Assembly (NCBI GenBank): GCA_016630955.3
Contig: CM049996.1
Location: 310,001-374,000 of the forward strand
DNA from: Didymella arachidicola
Taxonomy: Eukaryota; Ascomycota; Dothideomycetes; Pleosporales; Didymellaceae
DNA: 64,000 nt
Direction: 5' to 3'
A model generated the notes under the pieces. That model saw only the letters and a program-made list of their open reading frames with translations, did not search any database and was not told where the DNA came from. The position numbers were made by a program, and so were the translations under genes. Of this stretch, positions 53,875 through 64,000 are shown one piece after another (positions within the stretch are counted from its first letter, which is position 1; every line of letters begins with the position of its first letter).

Positions 53875-55516
53875 TTAGGCTTGGAAGATCCATCGTGGGT
53901 GGCGGTCACCCAACTTCAGGTCCTCTTCGGTGTCGTGGAAGCCGTTCGTCTCAGGGTGCTCAGCCAGGAAATGCTTCTTCTGCTTGTTCTCCTGCTTCAA
54001 CCTCCACCACAGCAGGTTGACCACGGCGATGTTCATAACCAGGTACCCGAGCGCAAAACTGTGACCCAATACATAACGGGGCGACGAATTGGGCCTGTAC
54101 AGCTGCGTGCCCAGAACCGCCCCAAGGTTCCCGATGGAAATCTGCATGGCATTGGCGGTAGCCCGCTTCGTTTGTCCAGACACATTGATAGCCGGCCAAC
54201 TCAGCACCAGAGCGACTGAAGGGTAGATACCAATCGCTGCAAAGAATGTTCCCACGTATGAAACACCAGGCCTAGCTTTAGGATTTTTGTTGGCGAGCAG
54301 AATGATATAGCCAATGACCGCAACCGCAGATGTGGCAGTGATGAAGAGACCACGCTTCTTGGTTTTCTCAGACCATATAGCCCAGAAGATGGTGAAAATC
54401 GTGGCGATTGCATAGGGTGGGATGGTAAGCAGCTGCGATTGGGCAGATGTGTAGCCCATGTCTCGGATAATTGTCGGCTGTGCACCATCAGCAATATGTC
54501 ATTTAGTTGTGAGGAACACTTACAAGAAACAGAGAGAGAGTGTACAGAGGTAGACTCATGGTATGGAAACCTGCACCGTAGAGCCAGACTTTGGGATCCT
54601 TGAGAGCATCTACAACGTCTCCCCAGCGGAACTTCTCGTCATTCGTCGAGTCGCTGTCAGCCTTGAGCCTTGCCTGAATAAACGTGCGTTCTTCTTTAGA
54701 CAGCCACGAAACAGTGTCTGGATAGTTGGAGATAAACCAGTAGGCGGCTACTGCAATCACGATAGTAAGCAAGCCTTCCTGTAGAACCGTTAGTTTTCAA
54801 GATGCTGACATACACGCAAAAGTAGATGCGTACCAGGATAAAGATCCATCGCCACCCAGAGTAGTTGCCTACGCCACGCATATGGCTGATGCCCCATGCA
54901 AGAATGCCGCCAAAAGCACCAGCCAAGGAAGCACAGCTAAAGAACAGCGAGATGCGGTATTGTCGCTCCTCTCGCTTGTACCACATGCTCAGGTAGTAGA
55001 CTACTCCCGGAAATAAGCCAGATTCTGTTACACCGAGACTGCCATGATCAGATCACTATAGTCTCCAGAAAGAGGCAAGACAACTTACAAGAAGCGCACT
55101 ACAAAGAAGCCAGCTTTGTTGTGTGTTACACCCATCAAGGTCGCAACGATACCCCATGCTACCGTCAACGTTGGCAGCCAAAATTTGGGCGTCGTTCGCT
55201 TCAGGATAATATTGCAGGGAAGTTCGAACAAGACGTAGCCGATGAAGTAAAGCGTCAGACCGGTAAGGTACTCATTGCCAGTCATGTGCAGATCGGTTGT
55301 GAGTCCTTCGATACGTGCGTTGGCGACGTTGCTGCGGTCGAGGAAACTGAGGAGATACAGAATCGATACTGCTGGCAACAGTCTCAGGTCCAGCATGCGT
55401 AATAATTTCTTCTCGTTGATGGTCCCTGGTATAACCTCGATGTCCGAGTCCGATGGGGTGGATGCGCCGGGCGCATCAACCTTGGATTCTTCATTGCGCT
55501 TCTCGTCTGTCGACAT
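53875..55516 (-). CDS. MFS anion:cation symporter, Dal5/allantoate permease-like (496 aa)
   Basis: Plasma-membrane importer of organic anions (allantoate, nicotinate, vitamins or related). Exons 55516-55089, 55038-54834, 54778-54524, 54477-53875; introns 46-55 bp, all in phase (junctions VRFF-LGVTESG, WIFIL-EGLL, LSLFL-PTIIRDMG). The start MSTDEKRNEESK gives the normal acidic cytosolic N-terminus. Family signatures: LRLLPAVSILYLLSFLDRSNVANARIEGL (TM1), YVLFELPCNIILKR, VTESGLFPGVVYYLSMWYKREER, SGWRWIFILEGLLT and AMQISIGNLGAVLGTQLYR. Twelve spans expected. Substrate not predictable from sequence alone. Confidence 0.93.
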
Positions 55517-56204
55517 AGCTGCGGCAGTGTGATTTTTCAGGGCGTTAGAATAAGAAGCCCCAGGGCTCCGGCAAGTTATAGGTCCCGAACGACCCCAGCG
55601 TTTTGGAAATGATGCAAGAACGTGGATGTTGCAGGTCAATCCACCGGCGCCGTCATACCAGCCCTCAGACCAGCCCTCAGGCAGCATGGTTGGAACAAGC
55701 TCCCGCAGGCTACGTTGACTGCCATTGGGCTGATTCTAGGCTCAGCTCCGAGGCGAGGCTCGATGCTTATCGACAGGACATTTTCCGCTCGGCGGAGCTC
55801 TGAAACGGCAGGTTGTTCTGTGGAATTGCATGCGCTTTGGGTGTTCGCGAAATCGTGGGGTCGAATGTCGTGATTGCCAGATCTGCACGCTTGGTTGGCG
55901 CTAGCTATTGCGGGTTTAATGCCGTCCAAACATCCATCATGTTATCGAATGAAAAGAAATGGAATGGTCAAGAACAAGTTCAGAGGCATGGCGAGCGAGC
56001 ACTGGAGTGGATGGCGTGCGCATCGAAAGAGCAGTGGTATTGACCTCGAGAGGCTGCACGGGGGATGTATCCCGCAGAAGCATTTCTTGTCGCTCTCACA
56101 GTCGCACCTGCTGTTGAATATATACACCAAAGCACAGCCTCCCTTGTAACGTTTCGCTCTGCATCGAACCTCTGATTCCGCCGAAAATTCTCGCCCATCC
56201 ACAT
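55517..56204. other. Spacer between permease and pectate lyase genes
   Basis: About 690 bases containing the permease promoter. No gene seen. Confidence 0.5.
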
Positions 56205-57122
56205 TCAACCACTGCATGTTCCACTCTTGGAGGGTTCGCAGCCTCCTGCGCAACCATTGTACATCTGGCAAGGTGTCTTGGTGTCGTAACACGCGTTCTT
56301 AATCGTGGCAGTGTCTCCGTAATTGGAGTTGATACCAGCCAGCTCACCACCATTAACAGCAGTCACGCCTTCAATGTATACGTTGCGCTTGCACTGCTTG
56401 GAGCAGTTTCCGCAGGAGCGGTACAGCTTGCCATAATCGTTGACGTAGAAGTTCTTACATAAGATCAGTAAAACTGCGGGGGAAAGAGTTGAGGTGGAAC
56501 GACTCACGATGATGTTCACGGTGCCGCAGCCGTTGTGTTGGACAACTTTGTCTGCAGCCTTATAAGCACCACCGCCGATAATCCACTACGAAATGTCAAT
56601 AGTGCGTGTGACGAACAACTGTAGTCGTCACTCACCGAATGATCGCCAGCAGCGTCGTTTTTTACGGTGATAGCATCTTCGCAAACTGCAACACGTTAGC
56701 AAAGCGAGAAAAAAGCATGGGAAGGGAATTGTCACCGTCCTCAAACCAGACAAACTCGAGAGTACAAGCACCGTCGCAATGAACGCCTGGAAAGGTCAGA
56801 TGCGGCCTAAGGATTCTAGTTCCTTTCAAAGCATACCCTCGGCCTGATTCTTGCCAATGATGCAGTTCCTTAGGGTCGCGCCCTTCTTCAGCAGGAATAC
56901 GGCATCCGCATCACCTCCCTCAGCTTGGTCGTTACAAGCGCCGCTACCACGGTCGTACTTGGCCCAGCCGCAGTCGAAGATCTCACCAGCAGCGACGGTG
57001 ATGACCTTGCTGTTAGTCTTGGTGGACGTTGCTTTGGGGAGGCCACCAGTGTAGCCATTGCAGGCAAGCGCAGCGGGCAGAAACAGTGCTGCGATGCTGA
57101 CGAGTTTAGCGAAAGACAGCAT
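56205..57122 (-). CDS. Pectate lyase, polysaccharide lyase family 3 (237 aa)
   Basis: Secreted calcium-dependent enzyme that cleaves de-esterified pectin of plant cell walls. Five exons: 57122-56837, 56786-56736, 56685-56636, 56585-56508, 56453-56205; four introns of 50-54 bp, all in phase. Signal peptide MLSFAKLVSIAALFLPAALA. Signature regions: GGDADAVFLLKKGATLRNCIIGKNQAEG, VHCDGACTLEFVWFEDVCEDAITVK, WIIGGGAYKAADKVVQHNGCGTV, YVNDYGKLYRSCGNC. C-terminal cysteine-rich stretch CYDTKTPCQMYNGCAGGCEPSKSG. Length equals the family norm. Supports a plant-associated lifestyle. Confidence 0.93.
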
Positions 57123-57846
57123 TCTGGAATAGACAGACAGGATACTGGCTGAGGCAATGATTGGCGGTGTTTGTTCGGAGTCCCCGCTCAACATCTGAAG
57201 AGATATATACTTGGGCTGTCAATCGTTCTTACCCGCCCAGCTCGCCATGGCCAAGCGTCGCACTGGGGCAATTGGAGGATATATTCGGCCATCGCTCAAC
57301 TGACCGACTCTCTAGCAATCTGATGAGATTGACTTGGCTATCAGTCAGTCTTGGCTGCGCCCTGAGGTAGTCGCTGGCAACCGCGCTGGCCTACTGATAA
57401 TCCTGATATCCAGTGTGGAAACCAAGATAACGATGAAAGCAGTTACTGTTTCGCCTCTTCAAGCATGAATAATATTGAATTGGCCAATGGCCAGTGTTTG
57501 CGTGGAGCCCCTGGCCATGTTTCAGACAGATGGCCTCACCGCCTTGGTTCAGTGGTGGAATTTCAGCGAACGCAAGGCCCCGGTAGCTGACCACGCGGAA
57601 CGGCGCAACGGGTCATCGCCGTGCCACAACATGTTCGCGTACATGTACTGACAGCGGAGAAATATCGACGATCCGGGGTTGGAAGCTTGATATTGCTGGG
57701 CACGCAGACCTCTGGTGAAAGGGTGCGCATCGGTCGGCTTGAGACCGAGCGGCACAAGAAAGATGTATATTAACAATATTTACATAACAGAAAATCTTGT
57801 ACAGGCCAAATGGCGACGACACAAGCTGGGCGAAACTGTCTCGACC
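57123..57846. promoter_or_regulatory. Upstream region of pectate lyase gene, with TATA and CreA-type site
   Basis: On the minus strand a TATATA box lies at about 57208-57203, some 80 bases before the ATG, and GCGGGG (57187-57182) matches the SYGGRG core bound by the carbon repressor CreA. Both are consistent with carbon-controlled expression; the CreA site is a short match and could be chance. No gene between here and the oxidase pseudogene. Confidence 0.4.
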
Positions 57847-60760
57847 TCATACCCCGGAGTCGTGCTGCTTGAAGCCTCGCTCGGTCACCCACTTGTTCCG
57901 ATTAGCGCAAGTTCCATACGGTGCGCACTCGTCTTTCACCGTGTCCTTAATCATACCTTCCCCCTCGAGGATCTGCAAGGTAAACCCCATCGAGGTATGC
58001 CAACCAATGTGACAGTGCATCAGCCACGCGCCCGGATTGTCAGTCTCGAAGGTAATTGCCAGCCAGCCAGCCGCAGGCATGTTTGCTGTATCTCGGCGTG
58101 GGGGATTGAACATGTTCAGTTCTTGATTGGTGGAAGTGCCGCTTCCCGCACCCAGAATGAGGAAGTCATGGCCGTGGAGATGGATAGGATGGTTAAGCGG
58201 CTTTGCCGACTGTATAATGATGTAGATCCACTTGTTCATATTAGGCAGATCAAGGATTAGATTGCCGCTGTAGGTGGGGCGGTATCATTCGCAATCACTC
58301 GGACGAGAGTGGGGTCTTCGTACTTCGAGTAGAAGGTCGTGCCACAGAGGTATCACTTGAACAGATTCTCGCTGTTCGGGCGTGGGGTTACGTCGTCGGT
58401 GAACCGTTGATCAGATGGGAATGCATTGACCTTTGCCATGGGAACAAGAGACGGCAGAGGTTCACCGACACACTCGGTAGTATAGTTGTACACTATTTTT
58501 GTAGGAACTGCGGGAAGGTCTTCGGCACCTTGATAGAGGATGATACCCTTGATATCGAGAGCCTGGGTAGTCTTAGAACACGCGGGTTGATTGTCGGCGC
58601 GCATCCAGTAGTTGCCCGTCGGCTGAGAGGCTTTCACGAGGACCATATAGCGTTGTCCGATCTGAATTTTTACAATGTTGGTCTTGTAAGGAACGATGTT
58701 GGTGAAGTCCATATTGATGACCTCCAGCTAATGCCCGTCAATGTAGAACTTGTACGTAGACTGGATCGCGCCATTGATCAGGCGCAGTAAGTAGGTTTTT
58801 TCGGGTTCGAACTTGACAGGTAGCTCGAAACGCTCTCCAGTCTGATTGCGTGTACCTTGAACGCCCCAAGTATTCTTGATATTGATCAAGCCGTTGTCCA
58901 TGGTTCGAGGACTGCCATTGATAGCGTCTTGTGCCTCGTCGTATATCGAATCCACTGTCTGGTGGGCCCAGTCCTGGAGGAAGATGGTACCTGCATCTAC
59001 GTCCCATGACTCAGACGTAGGACCATGGATGATCATAGTACCCACAACACCCTCCCAAGCTTGAATGGCGTAGTGGGAGTGATACCAGCTGGTGCCGTAA
59101 TTTGTTGCGACCCACTTGTACGTGAAACTGTCACCTGGAGCAATAGGGCATTGAGTGATCCCGGGTACACCATCATATTCAGAGTTGTCGAGCTGGCGGA
59201 TTCCGTGGAAGTGAATACCAGTGGCGTTGTCTTGTAGCTTGTTGTTGACGGTTACAACTACCGTGTCGCCCCAATTGGCTTCAATGACCGGACCTGGCAA
59301 TTGTCCATTGACCGTAAGAGCGATGCGCTCGATGCCGTCGGGAGCAATTATCGTATTGGTAACATCGAGATTATAGTAAACAGTTCGGCAGGTTTTCGGA
59401 GTGAACTAGTAATTGTCGGTTGTGACATCCGCTCCGCAGTATGGTAGCGAGCCGCTCTGATTTTCGCAAGGTACGCAGTCCTTGTCAAATGTTTCGCGCC
59501 TGAAAACTCGGAACGTCTCTTCTAAAATGCGCTTGGGAAAAGAATGAGCGCATGCCGTCGCCGATGCGGAGGCTGATGCTTCAGAGGAAGCAGACGGATT
59601 CGCGGAGCTGGCAATGGTTGTAAGGGTGATCGTTTGTGTGATTGAGAAGGACACAGTACCAGTCGTGATGATAGACATGCTCGGAGATGTTGTGCTGGGG
59701 GCAGTTGTATTGCTTTGCTTCGTCGAGACGCCTGTGGGAGATGGTGCAACGATGGTTCGTGTGCTCGAGACGACAGTCTTGACTGTAGAAGATAGTGTTG
59801 CATATGGAGGAAGGCTCAAGTCCGGTGTCGCTGTAGGGTAGTTGGTGCATGGCTTGACCAGCTTGGCGCCTCGCACATGACCAGCATACATAGATGGCAT
59901 AGTGATGCCACTCTTGATGTAGCAAGGACCGCCAGGCCTCCACTGGTTGATCCAAGACACCGACTTGCATTCGGGCCACTTTGAGTACTCATCGAGACAC
60001 TTCTGCAGAATCTCTGTGATGAAACCGTTTCCAGGCCACCGAATGTCGTTGCCAGAATGGTCGATGCCACACTCGACCTCATATTACGCGCTGTTCAAAG
60101 CTGTATAGATGGTGCGGTTGGCGCCAGGGCAATTTAAATCTGCTTTCTGTCGTACAGAAAGCTTAAACAAATTATTCGTGGCCCTGGCAGTCGCGTTCGT
60201 TATTTCATCTATTACCACCCAGGCGGAGGGCGTGACTGACGATGCTGCCGATGCAAGGGCTGACGACGACGCGATCGATGACGATGGTGTTTCTGTGGAG
60301 TTCTGCAGTGATGAATCGCAAACACCGAAACCAGACCGGCATCCATCACCACAAAACTCCGGTCCAGAGCCGCAGTACTCGTGCTGACTGCAGCAAGGGC
60401 CACCTGCGAATTCGAAACCTTTACAAGTATACCCTAAGCGACCACCGCAAGTGCCGTCAGGACTGGGCTTGCCTATTGTATCCTGACAATGTCCAAACTC
60501 GATTTGGTAGCCGCTGCCACCGAAGTCGAATGTGCTGAAATCTGCATATCAGCACATGATGCCTTGAGAGGTGCATGAACTTACGAGCCACATTGACCGG
60601 ATGCACTGCAGCATCCCCCAAATGCTGAGCCAAGATAGGTCACCCTGTTACCACACGCGCCATCGCGACTGACTGCGAGTTCTTTGACAAGAGTCACCTA
60701 AGCAGTGACCAAGGCTGACCCAGCCAATACTGAAGTTAAGGCCTGGGTGAAATACTTCAT
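57847..60760 (-). pseudogene. Multicopper oxidase (laccase-like) with chitin-binding and PAN/apple modules, pseudogene
   Basis: Order from the start at 60760: signal peptide (MKYFTQALTSVLAGSALVTA); cysteine-rich hevein-like chitin-binding segments, one split by the intron 60584-60535 and one around GGPCCSQHEYCGSGPEFCG; an apple/PAN-like region (ECGIDHSGNDIRWPGNGF to SWINQWRPGGPCYIKSG); a Ser/Thr-rich linker; three cupredoxin domains. All four copper motifs remain: HFHG, WYHSH, HPIHLHGH and HCHIGWH. One frame is interrupted by TAG 60700-60698, TAA 60086-60084, TAG 59408-59406, TAG 58730-58728 and TGA 58355-58353, all spaced in multiples of three, plus a one-base frameshift near 58275. At least four of the five stops fit C-to-T change of CAG or CAA. 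The rest is well preserved, so loss is recent. Confidence 0.85.
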
Positions 60761-63099
60761 TATGAACAGGTACGGGTGTCAAGCGAACGGAAACGATGTA
60801 AGGAAGTCTAGACTCAGGCCATACAAAGCAAAAGTAGAAGATTGACGAAAGAAAGTCGAGCTGTGGATTGATGATGGATCTTGCTGTTCGACTGCATATT
60901 TTGCCGTCAATGTATACTTATATGGGCGTTACCTTCGTATAGCACAGCCAGCAACATGGTGGAGAGCCTGAGACATGTGGAGCGTTGCGTTCGTTCTCTG
61001 CCATCGTATTCTAGCGCACCCATTGCTTGATGTTTAAGATGCTAACCCCAGTCTGGAGAATAATAACACATCGAGTTCGTGCGGCCAAATACATGACGTT
61101 GAGAATCAGCCTTGGATTCGCCATGGTCTCGGTGTTTAGTCAAAGACCGGTGTGGCGAAGCGTCGCAAGAGTGAGATTGAAGCCTCAGATGCCACGCGGA
61201 TATGCCTATAAGCTTATGAAATGGTTCCATTAGCATAGTTCCGGATCTGGATATGCAAGTTTAGGAACATGCATCGGGCCGGATAAGAGCATGATCTTCG
61301 ATGTCGGTGTTGGGCGAATGCGGCTCGACGTACATTGGCGAAGTCGTCAAGTCTGCAGGGCATACCGAAGCTGCCGGCGGCCGTGACTTGACAGTCCTAT
61401 TTTTAGCTCCCCACATCCCATGAAGGCGGTCAGGAAAGATAGCAGGAAGTGATGTCCATCCATTCCAATGCACGACTCAGCCATCGCCGGCAGTTGGCGG
61501 GAAGGAGTGCAGGGACGCCATGTGCGTGTCTCTTCTTTTTACCACGGCGTTGTGAAAGCTTTTCGGGTCTATTATGAGTGGTTATTGTATTAGCATGTGA
61601 GAGATGAGCTTTGCTCTGGGCGAGCATACAACTGATGGAGATGTCAATTGTCGCACGTTTCATGTGAACGCGCCGGGAAGATGAGACCTCAAGATGCCAC
61701 GCGCTAAAACGCCACTGTTTCTACTTTCGGACAAGTGGCTTCCTCATCCCTGGCTGCTGGCTCCAGGCCATACTGGCAGTTTGGCATCCTCCAACCCACC
61801 TCAGCCAGCCCTATGCGCATTCTGTAGGATTTTGTCTCCTCTGCGTGGATACCTATGGTACGACATACAACTTTGAGTGACAGCGCAAAAGGTGTTCTTG
61901 GAAGAAACAGCACCAGCGCTTGTGGTGACTGTTCGTCAGATTTTATACAGGATTTGCGGCATGAATGAGTGACTTTGGAAATCGTTACGCTGCAATTTTC
62001 ATGCTTGTAATGCTACGGTAGCAGGGATCCAATGCGCTTGCTTCAGTCAATCCTCAGGCTTCCGATCTTCCAAGGAAAAGACATGTGCCTCTAGGCAGTC
62101 CAGTAATAGCATGCGAGCGTTCCAAATATATTCTGGATAAATGTAGTAGAAAGGGATCCCGAAGGACATGAGAATGTCGGCGCGCAATTTAGCAAAGGAG
62201 GACATGCGCACACAAATCTGGAATTGGAGTCCTCGGCAACTGTAAAAAACGAAAGAAAACAAGAAGATTCGGAAGATTAGGCATCAAACACACAGTCTGT
62301 AGCAGGCAATACGACCGCATATCGTGGTATTTTTTTATCGGTCTGAGACATGGCACCTTGATGTTCTACTTTGGAGCAGATGGAATAGAAGCGGGGTGTA
62401 GTGTACATACTCCAAGGTAGAGCAGGACCATTTATATTGGATGTCCAGACGCAGAAAATTCCAGGCACAGAAGACATGCTATAACCTCCCTGTAATCACT
62501 CAAGCCATGAAGGAATGCAATAGTTTCAGAAAAGGCTCCATAAAGACAGAAACACAACAATCGTGGGCTGGATTTCGACTGCGCATTACACCGCGCAGCG
62601 GAAAACGACCTTATGTCCCGAGTTTCTCAGGATCATGGGCAGACTGAGAACCGTAGAAACACGCAGGAAGTCCGCAACGGAGAAGACATACATGCCAACG
62701 AGAAGCTGAATCGAAGCAAAGAAACAGGAGAAGCTTTATAAATACCAGAATGCAGTTCCAGACCACATAAGAAAATCCTCGACAATCCATCTAGGGCATC
62801 AACATCAAACACAGATTTCTCCCATTCAAAAAGGTGGCCCACCATGTTTTCAGATGAAGGATAAATAGCCTGGTGACTTCTTCATAACAGCATAACAACA
62901 CACATGCTACTATGCTGCCGTCATCTTGTCACAGAGAGCATCTAATTCTTTCTGAGCAACTTCGACTTTCTGATCCTGGATTGCTGCGAGCATTCAAGAC
63001 TGAATGGAATGTTTTTGCATTTGCGCTTTACTGACAACAACAAGATTGCCTGTTACTCTTCGTATCCAACCCTTCCACGGCCCTCGCTCGTCTCCCAGC
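60761..63099. other. 2.3-kb region without supported gene
   Basis: Promoter region of the oxidase pseudogene at the left, 3' region of PAN2 at the right. Only motif-free ORFs between. Confidence 0.45.
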
Positions 63100-64000
63100 T
63101 CACCTCATAGGGCTTCTGAACCCGATGGCTCCAAACATCCCGCCCTTCTTGGGCGTCGTCATCGGCTCGGGCGTGTTCCTACCCGTGCCTGCGTGACTGA
63201 CCATACCCATCGTACCCTGTCCTACATTGCCGCCTCCGCTGCCAGGAGCCTTGAACCTATACTGGCTACCTGTCGCGTAGATGTCGTTAAGCATCTGCTC
63301 CAGCACGCCAGCGTCGACGAATTCTTCGTACTTGCGCCACAATTTAAGCGCGGTGGTAGCGTCTTCGATCGAGTCGTGGGTGTCTTGCTGAATGCTCTCC
63401 TTCAGCACGCACCAAGCAAGGAACTTGAGATTAAGCTTGCGCTTATATTCTGGTAAGAAGAAGAGGTTGGATGTGTCGACGACTTGGTTCTTAGGGACGT
63501 GGATGTTGATTGTGCGGAAGTCGTTGGCTAAGCTGTGACCGACGAAAACGCAGCCGAGATTGAGTAGAAGCCACAGCTTCTTATATGCGTGCTTGAGACT
63601 GACAAGCGCGTGAGGCGATGTCTCGCGATTTAGGTCGCCAGGTGAGATACCGGACCATGCTGTTAGATGGTCCACAACGGGCTCACTGACCGCAATGTAA
63701 TCGTCGATAAAGGGAAGACCGGCGTGTTCTCCTAAGCCGCGACAGACAGATACACGAGCAAGACCCTTGCGGTCAGGACGAATCGTTTGCCGAGTGCCAT
63801 CGGCTTTCATCTCTATCTCTTCAGCTTGGAGACGGATAAACTCTGCGTCGATCGCAACAGGGTAGCCTGGTATTGGAGCTTCCACCTGGGCTTCAAGCAG
63901 CTTGAACTTGTCTTCTGGAGGTGCAGGATTAGAAGACCAGTATCGGAAAAGGATCGAGGTATCCAGCTTGTCCTTCCACGAATCATCGATCTTGTTCCTC
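63100..64000 (-). CDS. PAN2: PAN2, poly(A)-specific ribonuclease catalytic subunit, C-terminal part
   Basis: Catalytic end of the PAN2-PAN3 deadenylase, which shortens mRNA poly(A) tails in the cytoplasm. The frame is open to base 64000, so the N-terminal WD40 and UCH-like parts lie outside. The visible part starts in the linker KIDDSWKDKLDTSILFRYWSSNP and contains the DEDDh exonuclease: VAIDAEFIRL (D, E), FVGHSLANDFRTI (D), and THDSIEDATTAL (H, D). The tail ends in a glycine/serine-rich stretch (KAPGSGGGNVGQG) and GGMFGAIGFRSPMR before the stop at 63100. All active-site residues are present. Confidence 0.95.
   Translation of the reverse strand, partial: RNKIDDSWKDKLDTSILFRYWSSNPAPPEDKFKLLEAQVEAPIPGYPVAIDAEFIRLQAEEIEMKADGTRQTIRPDRKGLARVSVCRGLGEHAGLPFIDDYIAVSEPVVDHLTAWSGISPGDLNRETSPHALVSLKHAYKKLWLLLNLGCVFVGHSLANDFRTINIHVPKNQVVDTSNLFFLPEYKRKLNLKFLAWCVLKESIQQDTHDSIEDATTALKLWRKYEEFVDAGVLEQMLNDIYATGSQYRFKAPGSGGGNVGQGTMGMVSHAGTGRNTPEPMTTPKKGGMFGAIGFRSPMR

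Noticed and set aside
63004..63456. Plus-strand ORF of 150 codons at the right edge
   Set aside because: Antisense to the PAN2 exonuclease domain, which is certain.
1..64000. tRNA, rRNA or CRISPR features
   Set aside because: No cloverleaf with matching A and B boxes and no regularly spaced repeats were found by reading; a covariance-model scan could still find a tRNA.

Overview
The window is nuclear DNA of a filamentous ascomycete, most likely a pleosporalean Dothideomycete. The evidence is short GT-AG introns of 45-58 bp with CTAAC/CTGAC-type branch sites, Zn2Cys6, SAT4 and 7TM-RGS gene families, plant-cell-wall and secreted protease genes, RIP-like mutation, and pogo/Fot1-type and Tad1-like transposons. 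The genus is inference. No database search was run, and all identities are by eye.

Layout. 1-960: 3' end of a sugar porter gene. 2.57-3.98 kb (-): arrestin-domain gene. 5.88-22.24 kb: a mobile-element block of two pogo-like DNA transposons lying head to head with touching terminal repeats near 14.07 kb. Each is split by a full-length ~6 kb LINE. 23.1-25.5 kb (+): Zn2Cys6 regulator. 28.8-30.0 kb (+): secreted beta-helix protein. 30.2-31.9 kb (-): vacuolar-type carboxypeptidase S. 32.3-34.2 kb (-): 7TM-RGS protein. 35.6-36.8 kb (-): SAT4/rhodopsin-like membrane protein. 37.1-38.25 kb (-): Old Yellow Enzyme. 39.2-40.8 kb (-): Icp55-type Xaa-Pro aminopeptidase, divergent from a SIRT5-like sirtuin (41.1-42.1 kb, +). 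46.4-47.7 and 50.0-51.4 kb (+): two secreted proteinase K-like subtilisins. 51.6-53.15 kb (-): hypothetical protein with a repeated short motif. 53.9-55.5 kb (-): Dal5-like permease. 56.2-57.1 kb (-): PL3 pectate lyase. 57.8-60.8 kb (-): multicopper oxidase pseudogene carrying chitin-binding modules. 63.1-64.0 kb (-): 3' end of PAN2.

Main discovery. In both DNA transposons the LINE sits immediately after codon 377 of the transposase gene, flanked by a 13-bp target-site duplication. The two transposases are only about 55-60% identical, while the LINE proteins are about 80% identical. The simplest reading is two independent insertions at the same codon, i.e. a sequence-targeted fungal LINE whose home is the linker after the DDE catalytic domain of pogo-like transposase genes. 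It resembles the animal Tx1L LINE that lives in a DNA transposon. The right-hand LINE has two intact ORFs. The left-hand one carries patchy CpA-to-TpA decay.

Functional themes are secretion and nutrition (two subtilisins, pectate lyase, beta-helix protein, decayed laccase-like gene, sugar and Dal5-type transporters) and signalling (7TM-RGS, arrestin, SAT4 protein), beside housekeeping genes (Icp55, sirtuin, CPS1, PAN2). I found no rRNA, tRNA or CRISPR.
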